This document shows, in pieces, positions 25,898 through 36,016 of a stretch of DNA of 64,000 bases. Location: contig NZ_CP118480.1 in NCBI RefSeq assembly GCF_030450055.1, positions 3,409,501 to 3,473,500 on the forward strand. Reading direction: 5' to 3'. This DNA comes from Gallaecimonas kandeliae. Its GTDB lineage: Bacteria; Pseudomonadota; Gammaproteobacteria; Enterobacterales; Gallaecimonadaceae. Numbering within the stretch: position 1 is the stretch's first letter; each line of letters starts with the position of its first letter. A program made the translations under genes and the position numbers. The notes under the pieces were generated by a model. The model was not told where the DNA came from. It did not search any database and was given only the letters and a program-made list of their open reading frames with translations.

Positions 25898-27781
25898 TTA
25901 GCGGGCCTTCAGCACCTGGCTGAGGTAGTCCTTCTTGCCCTTGATCCGCACCAGGTGCGGGTACTTGAGGCCACCGTGGTAGTCGATGGTCACCGTCTTG
26001 TACTGGTTGAAGTCCTTGACCAGCAGCTCGATGGGGGCCTTGTCGGTCTTGGCTTTGGTCACGGCGTCCTTGAGGACGTCGCCGTCGAACTGCTCACCGT
26101 TGACGGCGAGGATGGTCATGCTGGGGGAGAGGCCGGCGTTGAAGGCCGGGCTGTCCCAGAGCACGTCACCCAGGGTGCCGTCCTTGCCGGCCATGAAGCC
26201 CAGGGAGTAGACGAAGTCGGTGCCCTTGTAGCGGCCTTCGACGGCCTTGGTGGCTTCGCTGGGCTTGTCGTCGTAGACCAGCTTCCAGCCCTGGTCGTTC
26301 ATGGACTGGGAGAGGTTGACGTGGCCCTTGAGGCGACTGTTGAGGAAATCGCTCCAGTCGTAGTGCTCTATGCCGTCCAGGGTCTTGACCACTTCCTCGA
26401 ACTCGTAGGTGTTGATGTCCCAGGCGCCGGGGTGGACGCCAAAGAAGGCCTTGCCGAAGTCGTCGAGGCTGTGTTTGTCGTGGGACAGTTCACGGAGCTT
26501 GGCGTCCACCGCCAGCCAGATCAGCTGGCCGCCGGAGTAGTAGTCCTCGCTCATCTGGTAGCTGCGGAACGGCAGGGGCGAACGCTGGGCTATGGTCGGG
26601 TCGTTGGTGGTGTCGAGGATGTTGCGCCACTGCATGCCGGGGCGGCCCTTGTCGTAGGTGGCGGCCAGCAGGGCCATCCTGTCCATGGCCTGGTCGTGGC
26701 TCCAGAGGCCGGAACGGGCGGAGAAGACGAAGCCCCAGTACTGGGTCTGGCCTTCGTACACCCAAAGGCCGTGGTCACGCTTGACCTCGTTGTAGTTGGG
26801 GGTCCAGACGCCGGCGGGGCGGCGGTACTTGCCGTTCCAGGAGTGGTTGAACTCGTGGGCCAGCAGGTCACGGCCCAGCCAGGACTTGTCCCACTCGGTG
26901 AAGTAGTTTTCCTTGGCGCTGTTCTCGCTGGACCTGTGGTGCTCCAGGCCGATGCCGCCCAGCTTGTCGGTCAGGGCCAGCAGGAAGTCGTAATGGTTGT
27001 AGTGCTGGGTGCCGTAGACCTTGTAGACCTGCTTGATAAGCGCCTGGTGGATCTTCAGGGCCTCGTCGCTCACCTCCAGGTCCTTGGCCTTGTCGGCGAA
27101 GACGTTGAGGTGCACCGGCACCTTGGCGCCGGGAGCGAGATCCAGGCGCTTGTAATGGCTGCCGGCGAAGATGGGGCTGTCCACCAGGTTTTCGAAGTCG
27201 ATGGCCTTGAAGCTGTAGCTGTTGCCGCTGTGGTCCTGCTGTTCCAGGGCCGTGGCCAGCTGCCAGCCTTCAGGGATAGTGACGCTGGGCTGCACCTGGA
27301 TCTGGCGGCTGAAGTGGCCGGCCGGGTAGAGGGCGACGGTGTTCCACTGCAGGTTGAGCATTTCGGGGGTCATTACCACCCGGCCCTGATGGGGGTTCTG
27401 GGGGCTCAGGAAGTCGAAATCGACGCTGATGCTGTCCACGCCCTGGGGCACCGTCAGGTGGAAAGCGTAGACGTTGCCCTGGTCACGCTCCCAGGGAATG
27501 GCCTGGCCCTTGGCGCTGATCTTGATGCCGGCCACCTTGTCGATGGGGCCAGTGGGGCTGTGGTGGCCGGGGATCCAGGCAGGATAGAGCAGGGTCAGGG
27601 GGCCCGCCTGGACCGGCACTTCCTCGTGAACCTTGAAGATGCGGTGGGCGAGATCGGTGGCGTCCACTTTCAGGCTGATGGTGCCAGGGTAGGCGACATC
27701 CTGGGGGGGCTGTACCTCGGCCAGGGCCGGCAGGCCCAGCAAGGTACCCAGTACGGCAGCCGCTACGGCGGTTCTTTTCAT
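25898..27781 (-). CDS. Secreted M61 family metallopeptidase with PDZ domain
   Basis: 627 aa from ATG 27781 (GGGAGAAG upstream), which exposes a signal peptide MKRTAVAAAVLGTLLGLPALA; the frame is open to 27871. The zinc site is HEFNHSWNGKYRRP (HEXXH near residue 308), with the third ligand Glu expected in LWVYEGQTQYW (about 341). A PDZ domain (GDVLWDSPAFNAGLSPSMTI) is near the C-terminus. The M61 prototype is glycyl aminopeptidase of Sphingomonas; substrate here unknown. Periplasmic. Monocistronic. Confidence 0.92.
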   Translation of the reverse strand: MKRTAVAAAVLGTLLGLPALAEVQPPQDVAYPGTISLKVDATDLAHRIFKVHEEVPVQAGPLTLLYPAWIPGHHSPTGPIDKVAGIKISAKGQAIPWERDQGNVYAFHLTVPQGVDSISVDFDFLSPQNPHQGRVVMTPEMLNLQWNTVALYPAGHFSRQIQVQPSVTIPEGWQLATALEQQDHSGNSYSFKAIDFENLVDSPIFAGSHYKRLDLAPGAKVPVHLNVFADKAKDLEVSDEALKIHQALIKQVYKVYGTQHYNHYDFLLALTDKLGGIGLEHHRSSENSAKENYFTEWDKSWLGRDLLAHEFNHSWNGKYRRPAGVWTPNYNEVKRDHGLWVYEGQTQYWGFVFSARSGLWSHDQAMDRMALLAATYDKGRPGMQWRNILDTTNDPTIAQRSPLPFRSYQMSEDYYSGGQLIWLAVDAKLRELSHDKHSLDDFGKAFFGVHPGAWDINTYEFEEVVKTLDGIEHYDWSDFLNSRLKGHVNLSQSMNDQGWKLVYDDKPSEATKAVEGRYKGTDFVYSLGFMAGKDGTLGDVLWDSPAFNAGLSPSMTILAVNGEQFDGDVLKDAVTKAKTDKAPIELLVKDFNQYKTVTIDYHGGLKYPHLVRIKGKKDYLSQVLKAR

Positions 27782-27934
27782 TTTCGACTTCTCCCGATGT
27801 GGTGACGCCGGGCGCCCTGTCCCGGGGCCGGCAAAAAGCAAAACCTTAAGGACCTTAACCCACAATGCCAAGGTAAAACCTTAAGCCCGCCGACCCTGGT
27901 CTTGGGTCGGCGGCGTTTCATCGATAAAGAGGCA

Positions 27935-27962
27935 TTAAAAAGCCGGCAACAGCCGGCTTTTC
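27935..27962 (-). terminator. Probable metF terminator
   Basis: Minus-strand stem AGCCGGCT/AGCCGGCT (GCCGGC arms around TGTT) followed by a T-run. It lies beyond the duplicated metF tails, about 210 nt after the metF stop. Confidence 0.75.
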
Positions 27963-27999
27963 AAATCGGAACTATCAGCCTTGGCCTCATATAGGCGCC

Positions 28000-29151
<1,152 letters not shown>

Positions 29152-29160
29152 CAAGCGGAA

Positions 29161-29190
29161 AAACAAAAAAGCCGCCAAAAAGGCGGCTTG
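29161..29190 (-). terminator. metE terminator
   Basis: Minus-strand GCCGCC-TTTTT-GGCGGC followed by TTTTTTGTTT, upstream of the metF operator, so metE transcription should stop before metF. Confidence 0.8.
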
Positions 29191-29217
29191 GATCGGAAGG
29201 GATGGGTTCGCGGCAAC

Positions 29218-29441
29218 TCGGTGAGGGCGTCGCGAGCGCCCCCGAGAAAGCGCAGTTTAGATGCCGGTAAATGCGCATTTCGCAGGGGGTGCCCAACGCC
29301 AGATCACCGAGCGCAGCCATTCGGTGAGGGCGTCGCGAGCGAAGGTGAGACAAGGCGGGCGCCCCCGAGAAAGCGCAGTTTACATGCCAGTAAATGAGCA
29401 TTTCGCAGAGGGCGCCCAACGCCAGATCACCGAGCGCAGCC
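29218..29441. repeat. Two direct copies of a ~100-120 bp element, overlapping metE 3' end
   Basis: Copy 1 at 29218-29318 and copy 2 at 29321-29441 both run TCGGTGAGGGCGTCGCGAGC ... CGCCCCCGAGAAAGCGCAGTTTA ... GTAAATG ... GCATTTCGCAG ... GCCCAACGCCAGATCACC ... GAGCGCAGCC in blocks. Copy 2 has an extra AAGGTGAGACAAGGCGGG. Copy 2 enters metE and supplies its last codons (GGCAR) and stop. Confidence 0.85.
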
Positions 29442-31703
29442 GCCCTCACGCAGTTGCTTGGCGGCGGCCACCATATTGCTCAGCGCCGGCCGCACTTCCT
29501 CCCAGCGGCGGGTCTTGAGGCCGCAGTCGGGGTTCACCCAGAGCCGCTCGGCGGGAATATAGGCCTGGGCCCGCTCGATCAGCGCCGCCATCTCGTCCAC
29601 AGAGGGGATGCGGGGGCTGTGGATGTCGTAGACGCCCGGCCCTATCTCGTTGGGGTAGTTGTAGTGGCGGAACACCTCCAGCAGCTCGTTGGCGCTGCGG
29701 GACGTCTCTATGGTGATGACGTCGGCGTCCAGGGCCGCTATGGCGTCGATGATGGCGTTGAACTCCGAGTAGCACATGTGGGTGTGGATCTGGGTGCCGT
29801 CCGCCACCCCGGCCGCCGAGAGCCGGAAAGCCTCCACCGCCCAGTCGAAGTAGGGGCCCTGGTCGGCCAGCTTCAGGGGCAGCAGCTCGCGAAAGGCCGG
29901 CTCGTCTATCTGGATCACCTTGATGCCGGCCGCTTCCAAGTCCGCCACTTCGTCACGCAGGGCCAGGGCTATCTGCCGGGCGATGCTGGGCAGATCCAGG
30001 TCGTCCCGGGGGAAGGACCAGCCGAGGATGGTGACGGGGCCTGTGAGCATGCCCTTGACCGGTTTGTCGGTCAGCCCCTGGGCGAAGGCGGTCCATTCCA
30101 CCGTCAGCGGCTGGGCGCGGCTGACGTCGCCGAAGATGATGGGCGGCTTGACGCAGCGCGAGCCGTAGCTCTGCACCCAGCCGAAGCGGGTGAAGGCGAA
30201 GCCCGCCAGCAGCTCGCCGAAGTACTCCACCATGTCGTTGCGCTCCGCCTCGCCGTGCACCAGCAGGTCCAGCCCCAAGGCCTCCTGCTCGCGCACCACG
30301 GCTTCTATCTCCCTGGCAATGGCGGTGCGGTAGTCGGCCTCGGCCAGGCGGCCGGCCCGCCAGTCGCGGCGCAGGCCGCGGATGGCCGGGGTCTGGGGGA
30401 AGGAGCCGATAGTGGTGGTGGGGTAGGCGGGCAGCCGCAGGGCCTGACGCTGGATCTTGATGCGCTCGGCGAAGGGGCGCTGGCGGCGGCTGTGCTCGCC
30501 GGTAATAGAAGCCAGGCGCTCGGCCACGGCCGGGTTGTGGATGCGGCCGGACTGGCGGCGGGCCAGGGCGGCGGCGTCGGAGGCGGCCAGGGCCTCCTGG
30601 ATGGCGCCCTTGCCCTCGTTGAGCGCCTTGGCGATGAGCCGCACCTCCTCCACCTTCTGCACGGCGAAGGCCAGCCAGGACTTGAGTTCGTCGTCCAGTT
30701 GGTCTTCCTGGTCGAGATCGACGGGGCTGTGCAGCAGCGAGCAGCTGGGGGCCACCCAGAGGTTGTCGCCGCGGCGCTGGGCCAGGGGGGCGAGCAGTTC
30801 TATGGCGGCATTGAGGTCGGTGCGCCAGACGTTGCGGCCGTTGACGATGCCCACGGACAGCACCTTGTCCTTGGGCCAGGCGCCGTCCACCACCGCCAGT
30901 TGGGCCTTGCCGGCCACGGCGTCGATGTGCAGGCCGGCCACCGGCAGGCCGGTGGCCAGGGCCAGGTTGTTGCCCAGGGTGCCGAAGTAGCTGGCCAGCA
31001 GGATCCGCACAGGCTCCCGGCTCAGTTCGCCATAGGCGGCCTCGACGGCGCCCTGCCAGTCGGCGCCGAGATCCTGGACCAGGATAGGCTCGTCCAGCTG
31101 CACCCAGTCGATGCCCTCGGCGGCCAGGGCGGCCAGCCACTGGCGGTAGGCGGCCAGCAGGGCCGGCAGCAGGGCCAGGCGGCCGTCTTGCCCCTGGCGC
31201 TGCTTGGCCAGGTACAGGAAGGTGACGGGCCCCAGCAGCACCGGCTTGACGGCATGGCCCAGGGCCTTGGCCTCGCGGATCTGCGCGAGCTGGTCGTGGA
31301 TGTCGAGGCAAAAGCCCTGGTCGGCCTCCAGCTCGGGCACCAGGTAGTGGTAGTTGGTGTTGAACCACTTGGTCATCTCCAGGGCCGGCACGTCCTCGCC
31401 GCCCGGGGCCCGGCCACGGGCCTGGCGGAAGTAACGGGTGAGGCGGGGCTCGTCGGCTTCGAAGCGCTGGGGCAGCACCCCCAGGCGCACCGCCGTGTCC
31501 AGCACCTGGTCGTAAAGGCTGAAGTCGCCGGCGGGCACCAGGTCCAGCTGCTGCTGCGCCTGCCAGTTGTATCGGCGGACGCCTCGGGCGACGGCCTGCA
31601 GCTCGGCTTCGCCGCTGTCGCCGGCCCAAAAGGATTCGAGGGCGAATTTCAGTTCGCGGCGGCGGCCGATACGGGGGAAACCAAGGGAATGGGTTAAAGC
31701 CAT
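29427..31703 (-). CDS. metE: Cobalamin-independent methionine synthase
   Basis: 758 aa, the family length. It transfers the methyl group of methyl-THF polyglutamate to homocysteine. The N-terminus [20 protein letters not shown] is family-typical. The catalytic C-terminal barrel carries Zn ligands in HTHMCYSEF and in [11 protein letters not shown], and a [14 protein letters not shown] segment. ATG 31703 is preceded by GAGGAAC. The MetJ operator lies 31-62 nt upstream. The last five residues (GGCAR) come from a repeat element; E. coli-type MetE ends with other residues, so the tail is unlikely to be functional. Confidence 0.96.
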   Translation of the reverse strand: MALTHSLGFPRIGRRRELKFALESFWAGDSGEAELQAVARGVRRYNWQAQQQLDLVPAGDFSLYDQVLDTAVRLGVLPQRFEADEPRLTRYFRQARGRAPGGEDVPALEMTKWFNTNYHYLVPELEADQGFCLDIHDQLAQIREAKALGHAVKPVLLGPVTFLYLAKQRQGQDGRLALLPALLAAYRQWLAALAAEGIDWVQLDEPILVQDLGADWQGAVEAAYGELSREPVRILLASYFGTLGNNLALATGLPVAGLHIDAVAGKAQLAVVDGAWPKDKVLSVGIVNGRNVWRTDLNAAIELLAPLAQRRGDNLWVAPSCSLLHSPVDLDQEDQLDDELKSWLAFAVQKVEEVRLIAKALNEGKGAIQEALAASDAAALARRQSGRIHNPAVAERLASITGEHSRRQRPFAERIKIQRQALRLPAYPTTTIGSFPQTPAIRGLRRDWRAGRLAEADYRTAIAREIEAVVREQEALGLDLLVHGEAERNDMVEYFGELLAGFAFTRFGWVQSYGSRCVKPPIIFGDVSRAQPLTVEWTAFAQGLTDKPVKGMLTGPVTILGWSFPRDDLDLPSIARQIALALRDEVADLEAAGIKVIQIDEPAFRELLPLKLADQGPYFDWAVEAFRLSAAGVADGTQIHTHMCYSEFNAIIDAIAALDADVITIETSRSANELLEVFRHYNYPNEIGPGVYDIHSPRIPSVDEMAALIERAQAYIPAERLWVNPDCGLKTRRWEEVRPALSNMVAAAKQLREGGCAR

Positions 31704-31733
31704 GGTGGAAGTTCCTCTATTAAATGGATCTCT

Positions 31734-31765
31734 AGATGTTTAGACGTCTAAATGGCCATGCTAAC
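31734..31765 (-). promoter_or_regulatory. MetJ operator of metE
   Basis: Contiguous 8-mers AGATGTTT, AGACGTCT, AAATGGCC, ATGCTAAC; the second is a perfect met box. Located between the metL terminator and the metE start on the minus strand. Confidence 0.82.
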
Positions 31766-31795
31766 GATCTTTGTCCGAAGGTCAAGGCGAAGGCA

Positions 31796-31822
31796 TAAAA
31801 AAACCCGCCAAAAGGCGGGTAT
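31796..31822 (-). terminator. metL terminator
   Basis: ACCCGCC-AAAA-GGCGGGT stem with A-run (T-run on the minus strand), 17 nt beyond the metL stop. Confidence 0.83.
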
Positions 31823-31838
31823 TAACAATGACTTATAT

Positions 31839-34043
31839 TCAGGCCAGCCAGGCCAGCAGCTGCAGCACGTCAGACTGCACCCCGGCCGCCGTGACGTGGG
31901 GGCCGGCCCCGGGGCCGCGGATGATCAGCGGGTTCTCCCGGTAGTAGCGGCTCTGGATGGCGAAGATGTTGTCTCCCGGCGTCAGGCTGGCGAAGGGGTG
32001 ACTGGGGTCCAGTGCCTCCAGGCCGACGGTGGCGCGAAAGCCGTCCGCCTCCTGGCGCAGGTTGCCGACGTAGCGCAGCACCTTGCCCTGGGCGCGGGCT
32101 GCGTTGAGGGCCGCCAGCAGCGGGGCGTCCAGCTCCTCCAGGCGATCGAAGAACTCCTCCCGCCCTATGGCGCGTAGGTGCTCCGGCACCAGGTTGTCTA
32201 TCCGCAGCTGGCTGAGCTCCAGGCGCCAGCCCGCTTCCCTGGCCAGGATCAACAGCTTCCTGGCCGCGTCCAAGCCGTTGAGATCGTCCCGCGGATCCGG
32301 CTCCGTGAAGCCCTTGGCGTGGGCCTCGCGCACCAGGGCCGAGAAGGGCTTGGTGCCGTCGAAGTTCTGGAACAGCCAGCAGAGGGTGCCGGAGAAGATG
32401 CCCCCTACCCCTTCGAGGTCGTCGCCGCAGCCCAGCAGGTCGCGGATCGCCGCCTGCACCGGCAGGCCGGCGCCGACCGTGGTGTTGTAGAACCAGCGGC
32501 GGCCACTTTGGCGCAGGGTGACGTGCAGCCGGTCGTAGTCGTCCAGGCTGGCCGAACCCGCCTGCTTGTTGGCGCTGACCAGGTGGATGCCGGCGTTGAG
32601 CCATTGGGGATACTGCTTGGCCACCTGTGGCGAGGCGGTGAGATCCAGCAGCAGCAGGTGGGCGAAGGGCGCCTTCTGGAAGGCGGCCAGCAGGTCGCCG
32701 TCCTGGCGGGGCTGGGCCCGGGCCGCAAATTCGTCCCGCCAATGGGCGGGGTCGATGCCGTGCAGGTCGAACAACTGGGCCTTGGAGTTGGCCAGGCCAT
32801 AGAGGCGCAGGCGGTCCTTGAGGCGGGGCGCGAAACCGTCCAGCCAGCAGCCGCCGATATTGCCGAGGCCCAGCACCACCACGCCCACGGCGAAGAGCTG
32901 GTCGTGCAGCCGGGCCAGCAGCCTTTTTTCAGGCAGCGCCCTGATGAAGGCGATAAGGGAGAGGCCGTCCGGCCCCTTGGCCTGGTGCACCAGGCCGCCC
33001 TGCTGGGCGACGTTGGCCAGGGCGGCGCCAGCCGGGCTCTGCCATTCCAGCCCCTGGCCCACCAGGGCCAGCAGGGTCAGCGCCTCGGCGTCCTCGCCGT
33101 GGGGGAAAGGCAGGTAGGCGACCCGGCCGCCGGGCTCGACGGCATAGGCCTGGGCCTTAAGTGCTTCATCGCTTGCCGCCAGCTGGCAGCGGTAGACCCC
33201 TTGGCGCCAGGTAAGGCTGGACAGGGCCTTGTTGCCGCGCTCGGCGCTGATGCGGGTGCCCCCTTCGTCGGGGGCGAAGGTACAGCGGATGATCAGCTGC
33301 TGGCGGCTGAGATCCAGGGCGGTGAGGGTGCGGGGGTGCAACACCGGCGAGCCGAGGCGGGCCAGCTCGGTGGCGACGTTGCCTGCCAGCAGGCTCTGGG
33401 TGTAGGCCCCTTCCAGCTTGCGCGGATCGGCGGTGTAGATGCCGGTGACGTCTGTCCAGATGGTGACGGAAGCGGCTTCCAGGAAACCGGCCACCAGGGT
33501 GGCGCTGTAGTCGGAGCCGTTACGGCCCAGGGTTCGGGCCTGGCCCTTGCTGTCGGCGCCGATGAAACCGGTGACCACCGTCAGCTCCTGGGATGCCAGG
33601 GCCTGGAGGCGTTGGGCGCTCTGGGGCTGCACCAGGCCGCCTTCGATGACCAGGAAGTCGCGGGCGTCCAGGTAGGCAACGTCCAGCAGCGCCGCCAGCA
33701 GCCGGGCCGACCAGAGCTCGCCGAAGGCCAGCAGCCAGTCGGGGTTGTCGATGCCTTCGGCCAGGGCCTGGGCTATGGCATCCAGATCCGCGTCCAGGGC
33801 GGCACAAAGGCGCGCCACCTGGTCGAGATCCTCCAAGGCGGCGAAGAGGCCGCGCTGGTGCTGCGCCAGGGCCGGCAGGCTCTCGATGGTCAGCGCCAGC
33901 AGCAGGTCTGTGGTGTCGCCTGAGGCGGAGACCACCACCAGGTCGCCTTTCTGGCAATGGCGGCGCACCAGGGCCGCCACCTGTTTATAACAGTGGGCGT
34001 CGGCCAGGCTGGAGCCGCCGAATTTATGGATATGGCGCATCAT
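31839..34043 (-). CDS. metL: Bifunctional aspartokinase II / homoserine dehydrogenase II
   Basis: 734 aa. The aspartokinase half starts with HKFGGSSLAD (the KFGGSS phosphate loop) and has the TVVTGFIGAD and GRNGSDYSATLVAG motifs. The homoserine dehydrogenase half begins at about residue 380 with GVVVLGLGNIGG (NAD(P) site) and continues with SANKQAGS and GAGLPVQAAIRDLLGCGDD. It phosphorylates aspartate and reduces aspartate semialdehyde in methionine synthesis. ThrA/MetL assignment follows from linkage to metB and metJ. Its ATGATG start overlaps the stop of a 22-codon duplicate ORF, itself coupled to metB through a second duplicate. Confidence 0.94.
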   Translation of the reverse strand: MMRHIHKFGGSSLADAHCYKQVAALVRRHCQKGDLVVVSASGDTTDLLLALTIESLPALAQHQRGLFAALEDLDQVARLCAALDADLDAIAQALAEGIDNPDWLLAFGELWSARLLAALLDVAYLDARDFLVIEGGLVQPQSAQRLQALASQELTVVTGFIGADSKGQARTLGRNGSDYSATLVAGFLEAASVTIWTDVTGIYTADPRKLEGAYTQSLLAGNVATELARLGSPVLHPRTLTALDLSRQQLIIRCTFAPDEGGTRISAERGNKALSSLTWRQGVYRCQLAASDEALKAQAYAVEPGGRVAYLPFPHGEDAEALTLLALVGQGLEWQSPAGAALANVAQQGGLVHQAKGPDGLSLIAFIRALPEKRLLARLHDQLFAVGVVVLGLGNIGGCWLDGFAPRLKDRLRLYGLANSKAQLFDLHGIDPAHWRDEFAARAQPRQDGDLLAAFQKAPFAHLLLLDLTASPQVAKQYPQWLNAGIHLVSANKQAGSASLDDYDRLHVTLRQSGRRWFYNTTVGAGLPVQAAIRDLLGCGDDLEGVGGIFSGTLCWLFQNFDGTKPFSALVREAHAKGFTEPDPRDDLNGLDAARKLLILAREAGWRLELSQLRIDNLVPEHLRAIGREEFFDRLEELDAPLLAALNAARAQGKVLRYVGNLRQEADGFRATVGLEALDPSHPFASLTPGDNIFAIQSRYYRENPLIIRGPGAGPHVTAAGVQSDVLQLLAWLA

Positions 34044-34108
34044 TCCCCCTCGCAGCCAGTGGCTCCAGCCAGGCTGGCACCCCGCAATTCATCGATGTGG
34101 CGCATCAT
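34040..34108 (-). pseudogene. 22-aa duplicate of the metL start (junction remnant)
   Basis: Reads MMRHIDELRGASLAGATGC and ends EGE-stop; compare true MetL, MMRHIHKFGGSSLADAHC. Its ATG overlaps the stop of the 67-aa duplicate and its TGA overlaps the real metL start (GAATGATG), so it forms a link in a stop/start chain. It looks like a decayed tandem copy, possibly still translated as a leader. Confidence 0.7.
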
Positions 34109-34308
34109 TCACCCCGCAGCGCAGGCCAGGCCTGGGCCAGGTCGGCAATCAGATCCTCGGCACCCTCGATGCCGACCGAGAAGCGCAGCAGGCCGTCGTT
34201 GATGCCGGCGGCGGCACGGGCATCAACGCTCATGGCGGCGTGGGTCATGCCGTGACAGCAGGCACCTGCCCGCCCGCCGCCGCGCAACTTATGAAGCTGT
34301 CCCATCAT
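34105..34308 (-). pseudogene. Chimeric duplicate: metL-like start fused to metB C-terminus (67 aa)
   Basis: The first 12 residues (MMGQLHKLRGGG) resemble the MetL start; from MTHAAMS onward it repeats the last 47 residues of MetB almost exactly (AAAGINDGLLRFSVGIEGAE to ALRGE-stop). The start overlaps the metB stop by ATGA, and the end again gives GAATGATG. It is explained by a tandem duplication of a 200-bp unit spanning the metB-metL junction. A functional product is unlikely. Confidence 0.82.
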
Positions 34309-35462
34309 TCCCCCCGCAGCGCAGGCCAGGCCTGGGCCAGATCGGCAATCAGATCCTCGGCACCTTCGATGCCGACCGAGAAGCGCAGCAGGCCGTCGTT
34401 GATGCCGGCGGCGGCACGGGCCTCAGGGCTCATGGCGGCGTGGGTCATAGTGGCGGGCACCGCCACCAGGCTCTCGACACCGCCCAGGGATTCGGCCAGG
34501 GAGAACAGCCTCAAGCGGGACACGAAGCGGCCCAGGGCCTCGACGGGGGCCGCAAACTCGACGCTGAACATGGCGCCGAAGCTCTTCTGCTGGCGCTTGG
34601 CGAGGTCATGGTTGGGGTGGCTCTTGAGGCCGGGGTAGTTGATGACTTTCACTTCCGGCTGGGCGTCCAGCCAGGCCACCAGCGCCTGGGCGTTCTCCTC
34701 GTGGGCGCGGTAGCGGGCCGCCAGGGTGCGCAGGCCGCGCAGGGTCAGGAAGGCATCGAAAGGCGCACCCGTGATGCCGATGCAGTTGGCCCACCAGGCC
34801 AGTTCGTCACCCAGGGCCTGCTCCTTGGCCACCAGGGCACCGCCCACCACGTCGGAGTGGCCGTTGAGGTACTTGGTGGTGGAGTGCAGCACCAGATCGG
34901 CGCCAAGCGCCAGGGGCTGCTGGCCCAGGGGGGACAGGAAGGTGTTGTCCACCAGCACCAGGCTGCCCACGGCATGGGCCTGCTCGCAGATGGCCTGGAC
35001 ATCCACCACCCGCAGCAGAGGGTTGGAGGGGGTCTCCACCCACACCAGCCTGGGCTTCTTTGCCAGGGCCGCGGCCAGGGCCTGGGCGTCGCCCTGGTCC
35101 ACCGTCAGCAGCTCGAAGGCGCCCTTCTTGGCCAGGGCGTTGAAGAGGCGCCAGGAGCCGCCGTAGCAGTCGTGGGGCACCACCAGCACCTCGCCGGGGC
35201 TCAGCAGCTGCAAGGCCAGGGTGACGGCGCCCATGCCGGTGGCGGTAATGACGCCTCTGGCGCCTCCTTCCAGCTCGGCGATGGCCTGGCCCAGCAGGTC
35301 CCTGGTGGGGTTGCCGGAGCGGCTGTAGTCGTACTGGGCCGGGGTGTGGATGTCGTGGAAGCGGTAGTTGCTAGACAGGTACAGGGGCGGGACCACGGCG
35401 TTGAACTGGTGGTCGGTGTCGATGCCGGCCCGGACGGCGCTGGTGCTCTGCTGAATGCTCAT
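34305..35462 (-). CDS. metB: Cystathionine gamma-synthase
   Basis: 385 aa from ATG 35462; E. coli MetB is 386 aa. PLP enzyme joining O-succinylhomoserine and cysteine. Motifs: YDYSRSGNPTRDLL, ATGMGAVTLAL, the PLP lysine in HSTTKYLNGHSDVVGG (near residue 196) and the late SLGGVESLVAVPATMTHAAM. The frame is open to 35546 but AGAGGAT and the family start favour 35462. Divergent from metJ and sharing the MetJ operator at 35555-35586. Its stop is ATGA-coupled to the downstream duplicate ORFs and then metL. Confidence 0.95.
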   Translation of the reverse strand: MSIQQSTSAVRAGIDTDHQFNAVVPPLYLSSNYRFHDIHTPAQYDYSRSGNPTRDLLGQAIAELEGGARGVITATGMGAVTLALQLLSPGEVLVVPHDCYGGSWRLFNALAKKGAFELLTVDQGDAQALAAALAKKPRLVWVETPSNPLLRVVDVQAICEQAHAVGSLVLVDNTFLSPLGQQPLALGADLVLHSTTKYLNGHSDVVGGALVAKEQALGDELAWWANCIGITGAPFDAFLTLRGLRTLAARYRAHEENAQALVAWLDAQPEVKVINYPGLKSHPNHDLAKRQQKSFGAMFSVEFAAPVEALGRFVSRLRLFSLAESLGGVESLVAVPATMTHAAMSPEARAAAGINDGLLRFSVGIEGAEDLIADLAQAWPALRGE

Positions 35463-35554
35463 CCACGAAATCCTCTTGATGCCTGGCAGCCCATAAAAAG
35501 AAAGGTCGGCGGGGGCGGCCAAAATGTCGGCATAGGTTAGCCGCATACATTTCT

Positions 35555-35586
35555 AGGCGTCAAGACGCTTGGACGTCTAAATGTGA
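35555..35586. promoter_or_regulatory. MetJ operator between metB and metJ
   Basis: Four contiguous 8-mers AGGCGTCA, AGACGCTT, GGACGTCT, AAATGTGA, each near the AGACGTCT consensus. Located between the divergent metB (start 35462) and metJ (start 35655), so it can autoregulate metJ and repress metBL. Confidence 0.87.
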
Positions 35587-35654
35587 CGAGATTGACTGTC
35601 ATGGCCAAGGGCGTACAATTTCTGCCAATAAAAGAAAGGTTAAAGGCAACCCTC

Positions 35655-35975
35655 ATGGCTCAGTGGAACGGCGACTACATCAGCCCTTATGCAGAACACG
35701 GCAAGAAAAGCGAACAAGTCAAAAAGATCACCGTCTCCATCCCCCTCAAGGTCTTGAAGATCCTCACCGACGAGCGGACCCGCCGCCAGGTCAACAACCT
35801 GCGCCATGCCACCAACTCAGAGCTGCTCTGCGAGGCCTTCCTGCACGCCTTCACCGGCCAGCCGTTGCCCGGCGACGAGGACCTGCGCAAAGACAGGCCC
35901 GACGACATCCCGGAAGGCGCCAAGGCGGTGATGAAGGAACTTGGCCTGGAGATCCCGGACCTCTACGAGGACTGA
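35655..35975 (+). CDS. metJ: Methionine repressor MetJ
   Basis: 106 aa (E. coli 105). The ribbon-helix-helix strand [20 protein letters not shown] and [20 protein letters not shown] are nearly identical to the E. coli protein, so DNA contacts and S-adenosylmethionine corepressor residues are kept. ATG 35655 gives the family start [20 protein letters not shown]; the frame is open upstream to 35583 but that part is unlike MetJ. Represses the methionine genes in this window via three operators. Confidence 0.98.
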   Translation: MAQWNGDYISPYAEHGKKSEQVKKITVSIPLKVLKILTDERTRRQVNNLRHATNSELLCEAFLHAFTGQPLPGDEDLRKDRPDDIPEGAKAVMKELGLEIPDLYED

Positions 35976-35990
35976 GCGCCAGCCAAAGAA

Positions 35991-36016
35991 AAAGGGCCCC
36001 TAGGGGCCCTTTTTTC
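35991..36016. terminator. Bidirectional terminator metJ / malic enzyme
   Basis: AAAGGGCCCC-TA-GGGGCCCTTTTTT between convergent genes. Confidence 0.88.

Noticed and set aside
25820-27805. 661-codon plus-strand ORF opposite the M61 peptidase
   Set aside because: Antisense shadow; no start signal and no domain.
29394-31697. 767-codon plus-strand ORF opposite metE
   Set aside because: Antisense shadow of a certain gene; low-complexity translation.
31704-31838. Cobalamin riboswitch ahead of metE
   Set aside because: Only a MetJ operator and the metL terminator are present in this short gap; no B12-box-like block was found.
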